49,610 bases of DNA. Source: Bacillota bacterium. GTDB taxonomy: Bacteria > Bacillota_I > Bacilli_A > ML615J-28 > CAG-698. The stretch spans positions 1-49,610 of the forward strand of contig JAEZSA010000064.1 of assembly GCA_023422115.1 (NCBI GenBank), in the 5' to 3' direction. Below the pieces are notes generated by a model. The model searched no databases and was not told where the DNA came from. It saw only the letters and a program-made list of their open reading frames with translations. Of the stretch, positions 16,701 through 22,876 are shown piece by piece. Every line of letters begins with the position of its first letter. Within the stretch, counting starts at the first letter, position 1. The translations under genes and the position numbers were made by a program.

Positions 16701-18297
16701 CCAATGATGCTCGATCACACATTTGTTCAATTGGAAGATTACTATCATCAATTTCATATATTCCAGCAATGATTCTAATTTGGTTTTGTAATCTCAGCCG
16801 ACTAAGATCATCCTGGATATTATTAAATATGTTTTGGATTTCAAATTGCTCTTTTGGAAAGCATACTACAAAATGATCTGCTTCAGCTCGAGCATAAGTT
16901 CCTCGTCCAGATAACGTGCTTGCCAATCGATCGGCAATAATTTGTAAGATTTTATCTCCGGTTCTAATTCCCAACAAATCATTGATGATTTTAAATTGTT
17001 CAATATTCCATAAAACAAGAACAAATTTTTTCTGAGGATAAGTCTTAAGCATCGTATATGTAGCATTACAAAAAGCTGTTTTGTTGAAAATACCAGTTAA
17101 CAAATCATAATCTGCACGATATTTTAACTCTTCTGCTTTTTTCTGCGTTTGCTCTTCTTGAGCTTTCTCATTATTAATTTCTAAAAAAATACCATATACT
17201 AAACTTTTATTGTTTTGTTGGCGTATTTTTTCTGCGTTTAAACGAACCCAATTGATATTTGCATTTCCTTTAATAAATCTTATATCTACTTTGGTGTCAA
17301 GTTTTCTTATACTTGCTTCTTTTATATGCTTTTTAAATTTATCAACATCTTCTTCATAGATATGGTTTAATAGCATTTCACTTGGTAAGTTGTGTATTTC
17401 TTCTTTCTTTAATCCCATTAGTTTGGATAAAGTACTATTACCATAAATTAATTCTAAATCTTCACCTAACTCAAAAATAGCGATTCCACAGTTTAAATTT
17501 TCAATAATCATTGATAGCTGAGAAGACGTTCTTTCTAATTCCACTTCAGCGTTTTTAAGATTCGTAATATCAGTTAATAATACTAGCACTTCTGCTTTTT
17601 TAGTTCTAATGTTTTTACATGGTGTCCCTTGTGCATAAAACCATTTTATTTCATCTTCTTTGATTCTACTACGAAAATCGAAAGAGAAAGGTTGGTTTTC
17701 TCTAATTGCTAGCAATAATTGTTCCTTAACAAATTTTTGATCATCAGCAAGAATGTATTCTAAAATATTTGCTTCTTTATTCTGATGATATCTCTCTTCG
17801 CTGTATCCGCTAAAACTAAAGAACCCTTTATTTACATAGGTACACTTAAGAATTTCTCCCACCTCAAGCAAAAGGACTCCACCCGTAATATTATCCATGA
17901 TGGTCTGTAATTGCTCTTGTGTTTCATCTTTTTTTATAATCTCTATTATTTTTTCAAAAACACTATTATGAGTAAGGGGTAGATACAAGAAGTCGAAAAT
18001 TCCTAATTTTTGTAACGATTTTTCCTCTTCACATCCTTGCTGATTTACTATTCCTACGAGAGGAATTTCTTTAGCTTCTATCTCATCTATTAGCTCTTTG
18101 TTTATTGTTTCACTATGAAGACAAGTGTCATTAACTAAAACAAGGGATGTGCTTTCTCTTTTCTTTTCAAGCGCTTCTTTAACGATATTAGCATCATTTG
18201 TTGATACAATATCAACATTGTCACTAAAAAGGTCCTTTAAAAAGTTGGTTTTTTGATAATCGTTATCACCAATTAAAATAATTTTTTTAAGATTCAT
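13723..18297 (-). CDS. Multi-PAS c-di-GMP protein: REC-PAS-PAS-GGDEF*-EAL-PAS(x4)-GGDEF
   Basis: 1524 residues, soluble. By eye: a receiver-like domain (1-120) with weak acidic pocket and no lysine before the final proline; PAS domains at about 130-245 and 260-375; a GGDEF fold at 395-550 whose signature is AEADH (471-475), so inactive; an EAL domain at 560-810 with GAEALAR (594-596), NVS (653), FEITET, DDFGSGYS (715-722) and AEGVE (771-775), all intact; about four PAS domains from 835 to 1350; and a C-terminal GGDEF with intact GRLGGDEF (1440-1444). It has no RxxD inhibitory site just before that motif. It could both make and degrade c-di-GMP. It has its own promoter and terminator. Confidence 0.9.
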   Translation of the reverse strand: MNLKKIILIGDNDYQKTNFLKDLFSDNVDIVSTNDANIVKEALEKKRESTSLVLVNDTCLHSETINKELIDEIEAKEIPLVGIVNQQGCEEEKSLQKLGIFDFLYLPLTHNSVFEKIIEIIKKDETQEQLQTIMDNITGGVLLLEVGEILKCTYVNKGFFSFSGYSEERYHQNKEANILEYILADDQKFVKEQLLLAIRENQPFSFDFRSRIKEDEIKWFYAQGTPCKNIRTKKAEVLVLLTDITNLKNAEVELERTSSQLSMIIENLNCGIAIFELGEDLELIYGNSTLSKLMGLKKEEIHNLPSEMLLNHIYEEDVDKFKKHIKEASIRKLDTKVDIRFIKGNANINWVRLNAEKIRQQNNKSLVYGIFLEINNEKAQEEQTQKKAEELKYRADYDLLTGIFNKTAFCNATYTMLKTYPQKKFVLVLWNIEQFKIINDLLGIRTGDKILQIIADRLASTLSGRGTYARAEADHFVVCFPKEQFEIQNIFNNIQDDLSRLRLQNQIRIIAGIYEIDDSNLPIEQMCDRASLAMQTIKGKFEKNFAYYDDQLRLSFVVEREIVSEMIQAIENREFTIYLQPVFSLARNKVIGAEALARWIHPQKGIINPGVFIPVFERNGFISKLDFYIWETACRYIRKRIDAKQEVFPISVNVSRLSLYNSFLCEEIVELVDSYGIDHNLLRFEITETAYNDNPIQLLTTISKLKKQNFKIMIDDFGSGYSSLNALKEIPIDIIKIDMKFLQGVKESNRADSILTSVVRMAKWLDNPVIAEGVETSTQLHFLKSIGCDRIQGYYISPPLPIEQFEKYLRSNPKVQIGKAPIQLVSDYLDLDALFSGNPILTYFLDNIASGVGVYEFYKDSLIALRVNQAYYQIMNYDKETFLRDSQTILQQIYEEDRRKLIEACKRAIRNKKPEKLLFRRYRADKVVIWLDSNISYLGGSMKKPLISIAISDVTTSVQDRELLSFQEEKIIQSYRFFTRLYDKIPCGIIQFSLSANPRIISANQSACEMLGYTNEKDILEITEKNISQLLIKEESHRLKKQIIAELKQGKQFNYDVRLKRKNGSIGWYRLTVYQSINVEGVEVIQGVFFDYSEDKEKLITTRDNISILNRSLDFLKIGVVCWEQDNKIKITLINKKMSEILGYSHQEYCKLFSLGKIDSNLKIEDLKFNYEELKKTQNSEEKIVELTKKDNSKIVVKISLSINVNEGHVFYHATVIDITKEYQNNKEISNKIYLYENLLCVPQSYIFDYHINSKTLKYYTCDKEGSKHANIVENFHTKINKNKKIHEDYAKEFTKIFFKKYTQETNDSLDFLAAFLNPGFEWFRINYKVIEGKDNDGFHIIGNICNVHKEVEKELRIRDRAQKDIMSGLYNRAVTEELIKSKLCEMKKNEVFTFYMIDIDQFKEINDEHGHLVGDRLILKIANMLKQIFHSKAIIGRLGGDEFAVLSMQENSEEKAIAKAEDILKATRDLSKTMNVKLKITTSVGIAMAPRDGKTFKTLFFNADKAMYKAKNEGKDCCKVYQD

Positions 18298-18371
18298 TCA
18301 TTTTCCTCTTTATGCATACATAAGTAAGCTATAAATATTTATTTTACCTTCTAAATTTTCCCCTAAGCATA

Positions 18372-18400
18372 ATTATATAATACTAAAATTGAAAAAACAA
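18372..18400 (-). promoter_or_regulatory. Promoter of PAS/GGDEF/EAL gene
   Basis: TTGTTT (18395-18400), 17-bp spacer, TATAAT (18372-18377) on the minus strand. This gives a leader of about 68 nt with no obvious structure. Confidence 0.7.
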
Positions 18401-18438
18401 CGCTTTTTTACAATAAAGCGTCCTTTTCCTAATAAAAA

Positions 18439-18469
18439 AAGAATTCTAAAGATTTTCTTTAGAATTCTT
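18439..18469 (-). terminator. Terminator of LRR lipoprotein gene
   Basis: Perfect 13-bp arms (18439-18451 and 18457-18469) with a five-base loop, followed by TTTTTTTATT on the minus strand. Confidence 0.92.
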
Positions 18470-18505
18470 GCCGCATTTTACAATTTTATATTATATCGAA
18501 TAAAA

Positions 18506-19978
18506 TTAGTTATTATATCCCCAATTCACAAAAATCGTTCCCCCACTCGAATTCAAGCGATTAAATCGATCACTCCACCCTATAGGTTTAGAAGTTGTAG
18601 CACAATATATAGTCAGTGCATTACATCCCTCAGCAATCGTATCTGTTATTGTCAGGACGCTATTTGGAATATACAGTGTTTTTAAAGCAGTACAATATTC
18701 AAATGCCCCTAGTTCTATTTTTGTCACTTTTGAAGGGATAGTAATGCTTGTTATTTTTATCGCTTCAGTAAAAGCATACATTCCAATTTCAGTAATTTCC
18801 GTTGGAAGTATAATACTTATTAAGCTAGAACAATAAGCAAAAGTCCATGCTTCAATTGTTTGTAAACTGATTGGAAGCAAGATACTTTCCAAGTTGCTAC
18901 ATCCATTAAATGTTCCTTGGCCTATGGTTGTAACACTATTAGGAAGTGAAATTGATTCAATTTTTATACAATTTTTAAATACTTCTTCTCCAATGGTTGT
19001 AAGGCTAGAAGGAAAACTAATCGTCATTAAGTTATCACACTCGCTAAAGGCATGATTTTCTAATCTAATAACTCCTTGAGGAATCGTTATTGTTGTTAGT
19101 GCATCACAATCAGCGAAAGTTCCTTTTTCAATTGTTGTTATTGTATTTGGTAAAACAACATTTTCTAAACTTTTACATGAATAAAAAGCATAATCATCAA
19201 TGGCTAGAATCCCATTAGGAAGAGTTATCGTTTGTAGGGAATCACAATAGCTAAAAGCAAATTCACCAATGTATTGAATGCTTCCAGGTAAAGCAACACC
19301 AACAAGAGTATCATTTCCACTGAATAGATTGTCCGCAATTCTAACGACTGGACCAGAACCGTTCATACCATCATTATAATTTGCTGGAATAGTGATGTTT
19401 TGATCGTTTCCTACATAATCGACGACAGTATATCCATAATAAGTATATTCAATGATGAAATCTGAATTTGTACTGGTTTGTTCGTACCATTTAGGATAAA
19501 GGGTAAAATCAGAAGTAACTGGTGTATAAAAATAATATTTTGTTGTAAGCGTACTATCCGTATACCATCCATCAAAGATTTTTCCTACCTGTTGCGGATC
19601 CGTTGGTTGCATTAAATAAGTTCCATCAACAACTTCTACTGTAGAGATATCACCGAAGTGAATGGTATGAATAGTTGCCAAATATATCTCCATCTCTGCA
19701 GTTTTTCCTTCATAATTGACAATAATATAATAATATCCTGGTTTTGTTAGGCGTTCTTGATCCTCACTTGTAAGCATATTCTTTTCAAGTGGAACTATTG
19801 TGCTTGAACTATCTACATAGTTGACTTTTACTTTAATCTCTGATAACTGAAATGCATCAACATCATACATGATTTTATCCATGATTACTTCAATGCTACT
19901 TACTTCTTTTTTTGTCTTACACCCAGAAAAAGCAAATACACTAATTAAAACAAAAAATAAAACACAGATTTTTTTCAT
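18506..19978 (-). CDS. BspA-type leucine-rich-repeat surface lipoprotein
   Basis: This 490-residue protein has a lipoprotein signal ending in the lipobox FSGC (Cys20). A beta-sandwich resembling bacterial Ig-like domains (about 27-102) follows. Next comes a Listeria-Bacteroides (InlB B-type) repeat (about 105-168, with GKIFDGWYTDSTLT and TLYPKW). After a linker there are eleven 23-residue LRR_5/BspA repeats of the form ITTIEKGTFADCDALTTITIP. Such proteins are displayed on the cell surface and often bind host or matrix components; the ligand here is unknown. AGAGGAG precedes ATG 19978. It has its own promoter, a structured leader with an internal terminator, and a strong 3' terminator. Confidence 0.88.
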   Translation of the reverse strand: MKKICVLFFVLISVFAFSGCKTKKEVSSIEVIMDKIMYDVDAFQLSEIKVKVNYVDSSSTIVPLEKNMLTSEDQERLTKPGYYYIIVNYEGKTAEMEIYLATIHTIHFGDISTVEVVDGTYLMQPTDPQQVGKIFDGWYTDSTLTTKYYFYTPVTSDFTLYPKWYEQTSTNSDFIIEYTYYGYTVVDYVGNDQNITIPANYNDGMNGSGPVVRIADNLFSGNDTLVGVALPGSIQYIGEFAFSYCDSLQTITLPNGILAIDDYAFYSCKSLENVVLPNTITTIEKGTFADCDALTTITIPQGVIRLENHAFSECDNLMTISFPSSLTTIGEEVFKNCIKIESISLPNSVTTIGQGTFNGCSNLESILLPISLQTIEAWTFAYCSSLISIILPTEITEIGMYAFTEAIKITSITIPSKVTKIELGAFEYCTALKTLYIPNSVLTITDTIAEGCNALTIYCATTSKPIGWSDRFNRLNSSGGTIFVNWGYNN

Positions 19979-20018
19979 ATCTTCTCCTCTTAGAAATCGA
20001 TTGTTATCACAAACAAAA

Positions 20019-20035
20019 AAACCACAAAGTGGTTT
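20019..20035 (-). terminator. Terminator inside the LRR lipoprotein leader (attenuator candidate)
   Basis: AAACCAC-TTT-GTGGTTT followed by TTTTTGTTT on the minus strand, only 40 nt before the lipoprotein start codon and downstream of its predicted promoter. It may end a small RNA or act as an attenuator. Confidence 0.75.
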
Positions 20036-20122
20036 GCTTTTAGAGGGTTGTCAGTTTTTACACCTGCTTTTCTCTAAAAACAACCATAAAAATGAAACTA
20101 ACAAATTTAAATATATATCTTC
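20036..20122 (-). ncRNA. Candidate structured leader RNA with interleaved inverted repeats
   Basis: The predicted transcript starts near 20122. It contains GGTTGT (20046-20051 complement of 20080-20085) and an eight-base pair TTTTAGAG/CTCTAAAA (20038-20045 with 20072-20079). The four segments alternate (A-B-A'-B'), so the two helices compete or form a pseudoknot-like fold. A further helix of the A type can be extended by TTTTTA/TAAAAA. The A segment (TGGTT) can also pair with the first arm of the following terminator. No known riboswitch class was recognised. This is a structural inference from one sequence. Confidence 0.5.
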
Positions 20123-20128
20123 AACTAA

Positions 20129-20157
20129 ATTTTATCATACTCTTATTTTCTATGCAA
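20129..20157 (-). promoter_or_regulatory. Promoter of the LRR lipoprotein leader
   Basis: TTGCAT (20152-20157), 17-bp spacer, TAAAAT (20129-20134) with a TG extended -10. The same TTGCAT-17-TAAAAT arrangement occurs before the tRNA pair. Confidence 0.75.
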
Positions 20158-20190
20158 TATCTCTGAATATTTTTTTTATTCATAAAATAA

Positions 20191-20221
20191 AAATCCTCAT
20201 ATTGAATAAACATGAGGATTT
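20191..20221 (-). terminator. Terminator of the tRNA-Tyr/tRNA-Gln transcript
   Basis: Perfect 10-bp arms AAATCCTCAT/ATGAGGATTT with an 11-base loop, followed by TTATTTTAT on the minus strand. It separates the tRNA unit from the lipoprotein leader. Confidence 0.82.
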
Positions 20222-20243
20222 GCTTTTCTGTTATTATTAAAAA

Positions 20244-20319
20244 TGGCAGGGCTATCTGGATTTGAACCAGAGAAATGACGGAGTCAAAGTCCGTTGCCTT
20301 ACCGCTTGGCTATAGCCCT
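20244..20319 (-). tRNA. tRNA-Gln (TTG)
   Basis: 76 nt including an encoded CCA end. The acceptor pairs AGGGCTA with TAGCCCT, the T-loop reads TTCAAAT, and the anticodon TTG (20285-20287 complement) sits in CTTTGAC. It lies 19 nt after tRNA-Tyr in the same transcript. Confidence 0.96.
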
Positions 20320-20338
20320 ACAACTTATTAAGAAAAAA

Positions 20339-20423
20339 TGGTGGTGGGGAGTGGATTCGAACCACCGAACTCGGAGAGAGTGGATTTACAGTCCACCGCG
20401 TTTAGCCACTTCGCTACCCCACC
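20339..20423 (-). tRNA. tRNA-Tyr (GTA)
   Basis: 85 nt including encoded CCA, with the long variable arm of a class II tRNA. The acceptor is GGTGGGG/CCCCACC, the T-loop reads TTCGAAT, and anticodon GTA (complement of 20387-20389) lies in CTGTAAA. Confidence 0.96.
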
Positions 20424-20429
20424 AATTAT

Positions 20430-20448
20430 AAGCAGTTTTAAACTGCTT
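20430..20448 (-). promoter_or_regulatory. Palindrome at the tRNA operon start
   Basis: AAGCAGTTT-T-AAACTGCTT lies between the -10 box and the tRNA-Tyr 5' end, at about the transcription start. It may be a leader hairpin removed by processing or a binding site. Confidence 0.45.
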
Positions 20449-20452
20449 TATT

Positions 20453-20481
20453 ATTTTACTATAAATGAATATGAAATGCAA
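20453..20481 (-). promoter_or_regulatory. Promoter of tRNA-Tyr/tRNA-Gln
   Basis: TTGCAT (20476-20481), 17-bp spacer, TAAAAT (20453-20458) on the minus strand. Confidence 0.75.
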
Positions 20482-20517
20482 GACTTTTTTACTTTTTTTG
20501 CCCTTTTTAGTACTTAT

Positions 20518-21447
20518 TTATGAACGTGGTAAAACTTTAATTAAGACCTGTAGATTATCTCTCATGATTGATAGATAGTTTTTCCCCGCTTTCAATTCAT
20601 TTGTTGTTATTGTTCCCAAATGATGCAATTCTTCTTGTTCTGCATTTAGGTTTGATAAATATTGATCAAACAACGCTGATTTGGTTTCATTCTTAGAAGC
20701 TATGATATATTTTATACCTAATTCTTTTGCTTGATTAATTTTTGCAATCAATGTTGCAGGATCAACCTCATTGCTTTCATTATCACTACGTAATTTTATT
20801 CGATTAATTCCATAGCGAAACGTCCAGTACGCATATGCATCATGATCAACCATGATTGTTTTACTAGTAATCGCTTCATCTGCTAGTGCATCAGTATACT
20901 CATTATGAAGTGCTTCTAATTCCACGACCAATGCTTGAGCATTTGTTGTAAACTCTGCCTCATGTTCAGGATAAACAAGAATCAATTCTTGTAAGACGGT
21001 AATAGTAATTTCTTTTAAAGAAAGAGGGTCAAGCCAAACATGAGTATCATAAATTTCTCCTTCATGATCGCTTTCTACTTCTTTTCCATGGGTATGAGTT
21101 CCATCCATTTGTACAAGTTGCAATCCATCTGTTACTTTAACTGTTTTTAAATCCTTAAAAGTTGTTGCTAGCGCATTTTCAATAAATGGTTCTAGTCCTA
21201 AACCAATATAGAATAAAACATCACAATCAGCGATAGCGATAATCTGCTTCGGATATGGTTCATAGTCATGAACTTCTCCGCCACGTGGGTAAACAGACTT
21301 TACAATCTTTTTATCTTTTACAATTTCCTTTGCAACAAATTCAATTGGGTAAACTGTTGTATAAATATCTGCTTTATCACTAGTTCTACAGCCCGCAATG
21401 ATTACAATAAATCCGATTAAAATAAATAATAATAGTGTTTTTTTCAT
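20518..21447 (-). CDS. ZnuA-like metal-binding lipoprotein (ABC transporter solute-binding protein)
   Basis: This 309-residue protein has a signal peptide with lipobox IAGC (Cys20). YTTVYPIEFVAKEI, His60 in GGEVHDYEP, a short His-rich stretch (118-136, HTH then DTHVWLDP) and MVDHDAYAYW are hallmarks of cluster A-I zinc/manganese-binding proteins of the ZnuA type. It would capture metal outside the membrane for an ABC importer. No permease or ATPase gene is adjacent, so its partner is elsewhere. ATG 21447 is used; GGAG lies within an upstream TTG extension. The neighbouring gene starts 23 nt upstream of it and is of unknown function. Confidence 0.87.
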   Translation of the reverse strand: MKKTLLLFILIGFIVIIAGCRTSDKADIYTTVYPIEFVAKEIVKDKKIVKSVYPRGGEVHDYEPYPKQIIAIADCDVLFYIGLGLEPFIENALATTFKDLKTVKVTDGLQLVQMDGTHTHGKEVESDHEGEIYDTHVWLDPLSLKEITITVLQELILVYPEHEAEFTTNAQALVVELEALHNEYTDALADEAITSKTIMVDHDAYAYWTFRYGINRIKLRSDNESNEVDPATLIAKINQAKELGIKYIIASKNETKSALFDQYLSNLNAEQEELHHLGTITTNELKAGKNYLSIMRDNLQVLIKVLPRS

Positions 21448-21470
21448 ATCTTTCTCCAAAAATAATATTT

Positions 21471-21992
21471 TTAAATGAACTCTTTAAAACTTTCTTCAAA
21501 ATCTAGAAATCTAATTACTTTCATTCCATAATTATTATCAAGCGGATTGACTATGGCAAGTTCGCTTTCATTTAAATATTTTAGAATTGCTTCTGTATCG
21601 GGGTAAATTAAAACTACCTTTATCGTTCTTCTCGTATCCTGATAATCCTTTGTTAGAAAGGGAACTAATTCATTCATATAGCGCATATTAGGGTAACTTC
21701 TTCCCATCCGCTTTCCTCCCCATCGTAAACACCAGGTGTTACGAGCATTTATCGTAACTGATGAATTACTAGGAATAATTATTTTTCTTATATAGATGGC
21801 TATTTGTTGATTTTCTATGAGATAATCATATTCTTCTTTACTCGCTTTAGAAAAATTCATATGATATTCATGTGATATTTCTTGTAAGTGTTTTATGATA
21901 ATGTCATTGTTTTTTCTATTATCAATCATTGTAAAGATAACAAGAGTAGCAACTCCTAATAATATGATACTTGCAGTAATAACCCATTCCAT
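21471..21992 (-). CDS. Membrane-anchored protein of unknown function
   Basis: This 173-residue protein has an N-terminal membrane helix (about 3-22) and a soluble domain with TWCLRWGGKRMGRSYPNMRY and VVLIYPDTEAILKYLNESE. I do not recognise a family. ATG 21992 with GGGTGA in front is preferred over an ATG four codons earlier. It is in the same orientation as, and 23 nt before, the ZnuA-like gene, so the two may be co-expressed. Confidence 0.6.
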   Translation of the reverse strand: MEWVITASIILLGVATLVIFTMIDNRKNNDIIIKHLQEISHEYHMNFSKASKEEYDYLIENQQIAIYIRKIIIPSNSSVTINARNTWCLRWGGKRMGRSYPNMRYMNELVPFLTKDYQDTRRTIKVVLIYPDTEAILKYLNESELAIVNPLDNNYGMKVIRFLDFEESFKEFI

Positions 21993-22018
21993 TTTTTCAC
22001 CCATTCATATTCTGTTAG

Positions 22019-22027
22019 ATTATATCA
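22019..22027 (-). promoter_or_regulatory. Extended -10 promoter upstream of 21992
   Basis: TGATATAAT on the minus strand, 27 nt before the start codon, with weak -35 TTTATC at 17 bp. Confidence 0.55.
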
Positions 22028-22077
22028 CAATTTAATTAGAAGATAAACTTTTTATTTATATTTTTTCAAGTTTATAG

Positions 22078-22083
22078 TATAAT
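22078..22083 (+). promoter_or_regulatory. -10 box of the SGNH hydrolase gene
   Basis: TATAAT 17 nt before the start codon; the -35 (TTTATA at 22055-22060) is weak. Confidence 0.45.
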
Positions 22084-22100
22084 TATTTTGGAGGATGCCT

Positions 22101-22808
22101 ATGTTCACATTTGAAAATATCTTATTTTTTATCTTTATTATCCTTTTTATTTCTAACATTATATTAATTAGTATCTTTTTAAATGCTTTTATCAAATACA
22201 TGAAAACAAGCAAAGAAGGTAAGAAGGAATATTACGAATTATTAAATCGAGAAATCGAAAAAGAGAGCATTGTTTTCTTAGGCGATTCTCTTACGGAATT
22301 CTATCGTACCGATGAGTTTTTGCGCGATTTCAATATCTACAACCGAGGAATTGCCGGCGATACTACAGATGGTGTATTAGAACGCCTTGAATCGAATGTC
22401 ATCATGATGAAACCGAAAAAAGTTTTCTTACAGATTGGAACCAATGATCTAAACGAGAAAAAAACTCCTGTCTATATTATAAACAATATTAGGAAGATTA
22501 TTTCCATTCTAAAAGAAAAATTACCAGAGACAAAATTATATCTAATTTCTTTATATCCAATTAATTCAAAAGTATTAGCAGTTAGTAAAATTATTGTCGG
22601 CCGCCGTAAACAAACAGAGATTGAAATAATTAATGATGCGCTTGCTGCTTATGCAAAAGAAGTGAATATCACTTATATTGATATTTTCCCTCATCTTCTT
22701 GATGAAAATAATCGCTTAAAAAAAGAATTCACCGTGGAAGGCTTACATATATCCTTAGATGGATATTGTTTTATTACGAGTTTACTATATGAATATGTTG
22801 AAGAATAA
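22101..22808 (+). CDS. Membrane-anchored SGNH/GDSL hydrolase
   Basis: This 235-residue protein has an N-terminal membrane helix (about 7-32) and an SGNH esterase domain: block I VFLGDSLTE (Ser63), block II NRGIAGDTT, block III LQIGTNDL (Asn115) and block V EGLHISLDGY, where the usual Asp of DxxH is Glu. Such enzymes remove acyl groups from lipids, sugars or peptidoglycan; the substrate cannot be told. ATG 22101 lies 6 nt after GGAGG; an ATG at 22095 abuts that site and is less likely. The gene is divergent from the unknown membrane gene and ends at a terminator overlapping the lysS promoter. Confidence 0.85.
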   Translation: MFTFENILFFIFIILFISNIILISIFLNAFIKYMKTSKEGKKEYYELLNREIEKESIVFLGDSLTEFYRTDEFLRDFNIYNRGIAGDTTDGVLERLESNVIMMKPKKVFLQIGTNDLNEKKTPVYIINNIRKIISILKEKLPETKLYLISLYPINSKVLAVSKIIVGRRKQTEIEIINDALAAYAKEVNITYIDIFPHLLDENNRLKKEFTVEGLHISLDGYCFITSLLYEYVEE

Positions 22809-22840
22809 TTTACAAGTATTATTTGTAAATTATTTTTTTT
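22807..22840 (+). terminator. Terminator of the SGNH hydrolase gene
   Basis: AATTTACAA/TTGTAAATT arms (22807-22815 and 22823-22831), then a T-rich run. It overlaps the lysS -35 region. Confidence 0.7.
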
Positions 22841-22850
22841 ATGCTATAAT
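22822..22850 (+). promoter_or_regulatory. Promoter of lysS
   Basis: Weak -35 TTTGTA (22822-22827), 17 bp, TATAAT (22845-22850) preceded by TGC, an extended -10. Confidence 0.6.
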
Positions 22851-22876
22851 ATATAAAGAAATATGAGGTGAAAATT

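Noticed and set aside
18506..19978. LRR/InlB-repeat gene as part of a mobile element
   Set aside because: No integrase, transposase, terminal repeats or change in base composition around it; the nearby tRNA genes show no attachment-site duplication.
20038..20085. Leader as a known preQ1, c-di-GMP or fluoride riboswitch
   Set aside because: None of the conserved core sequences that I remember for those classes is present; left as unassigned.
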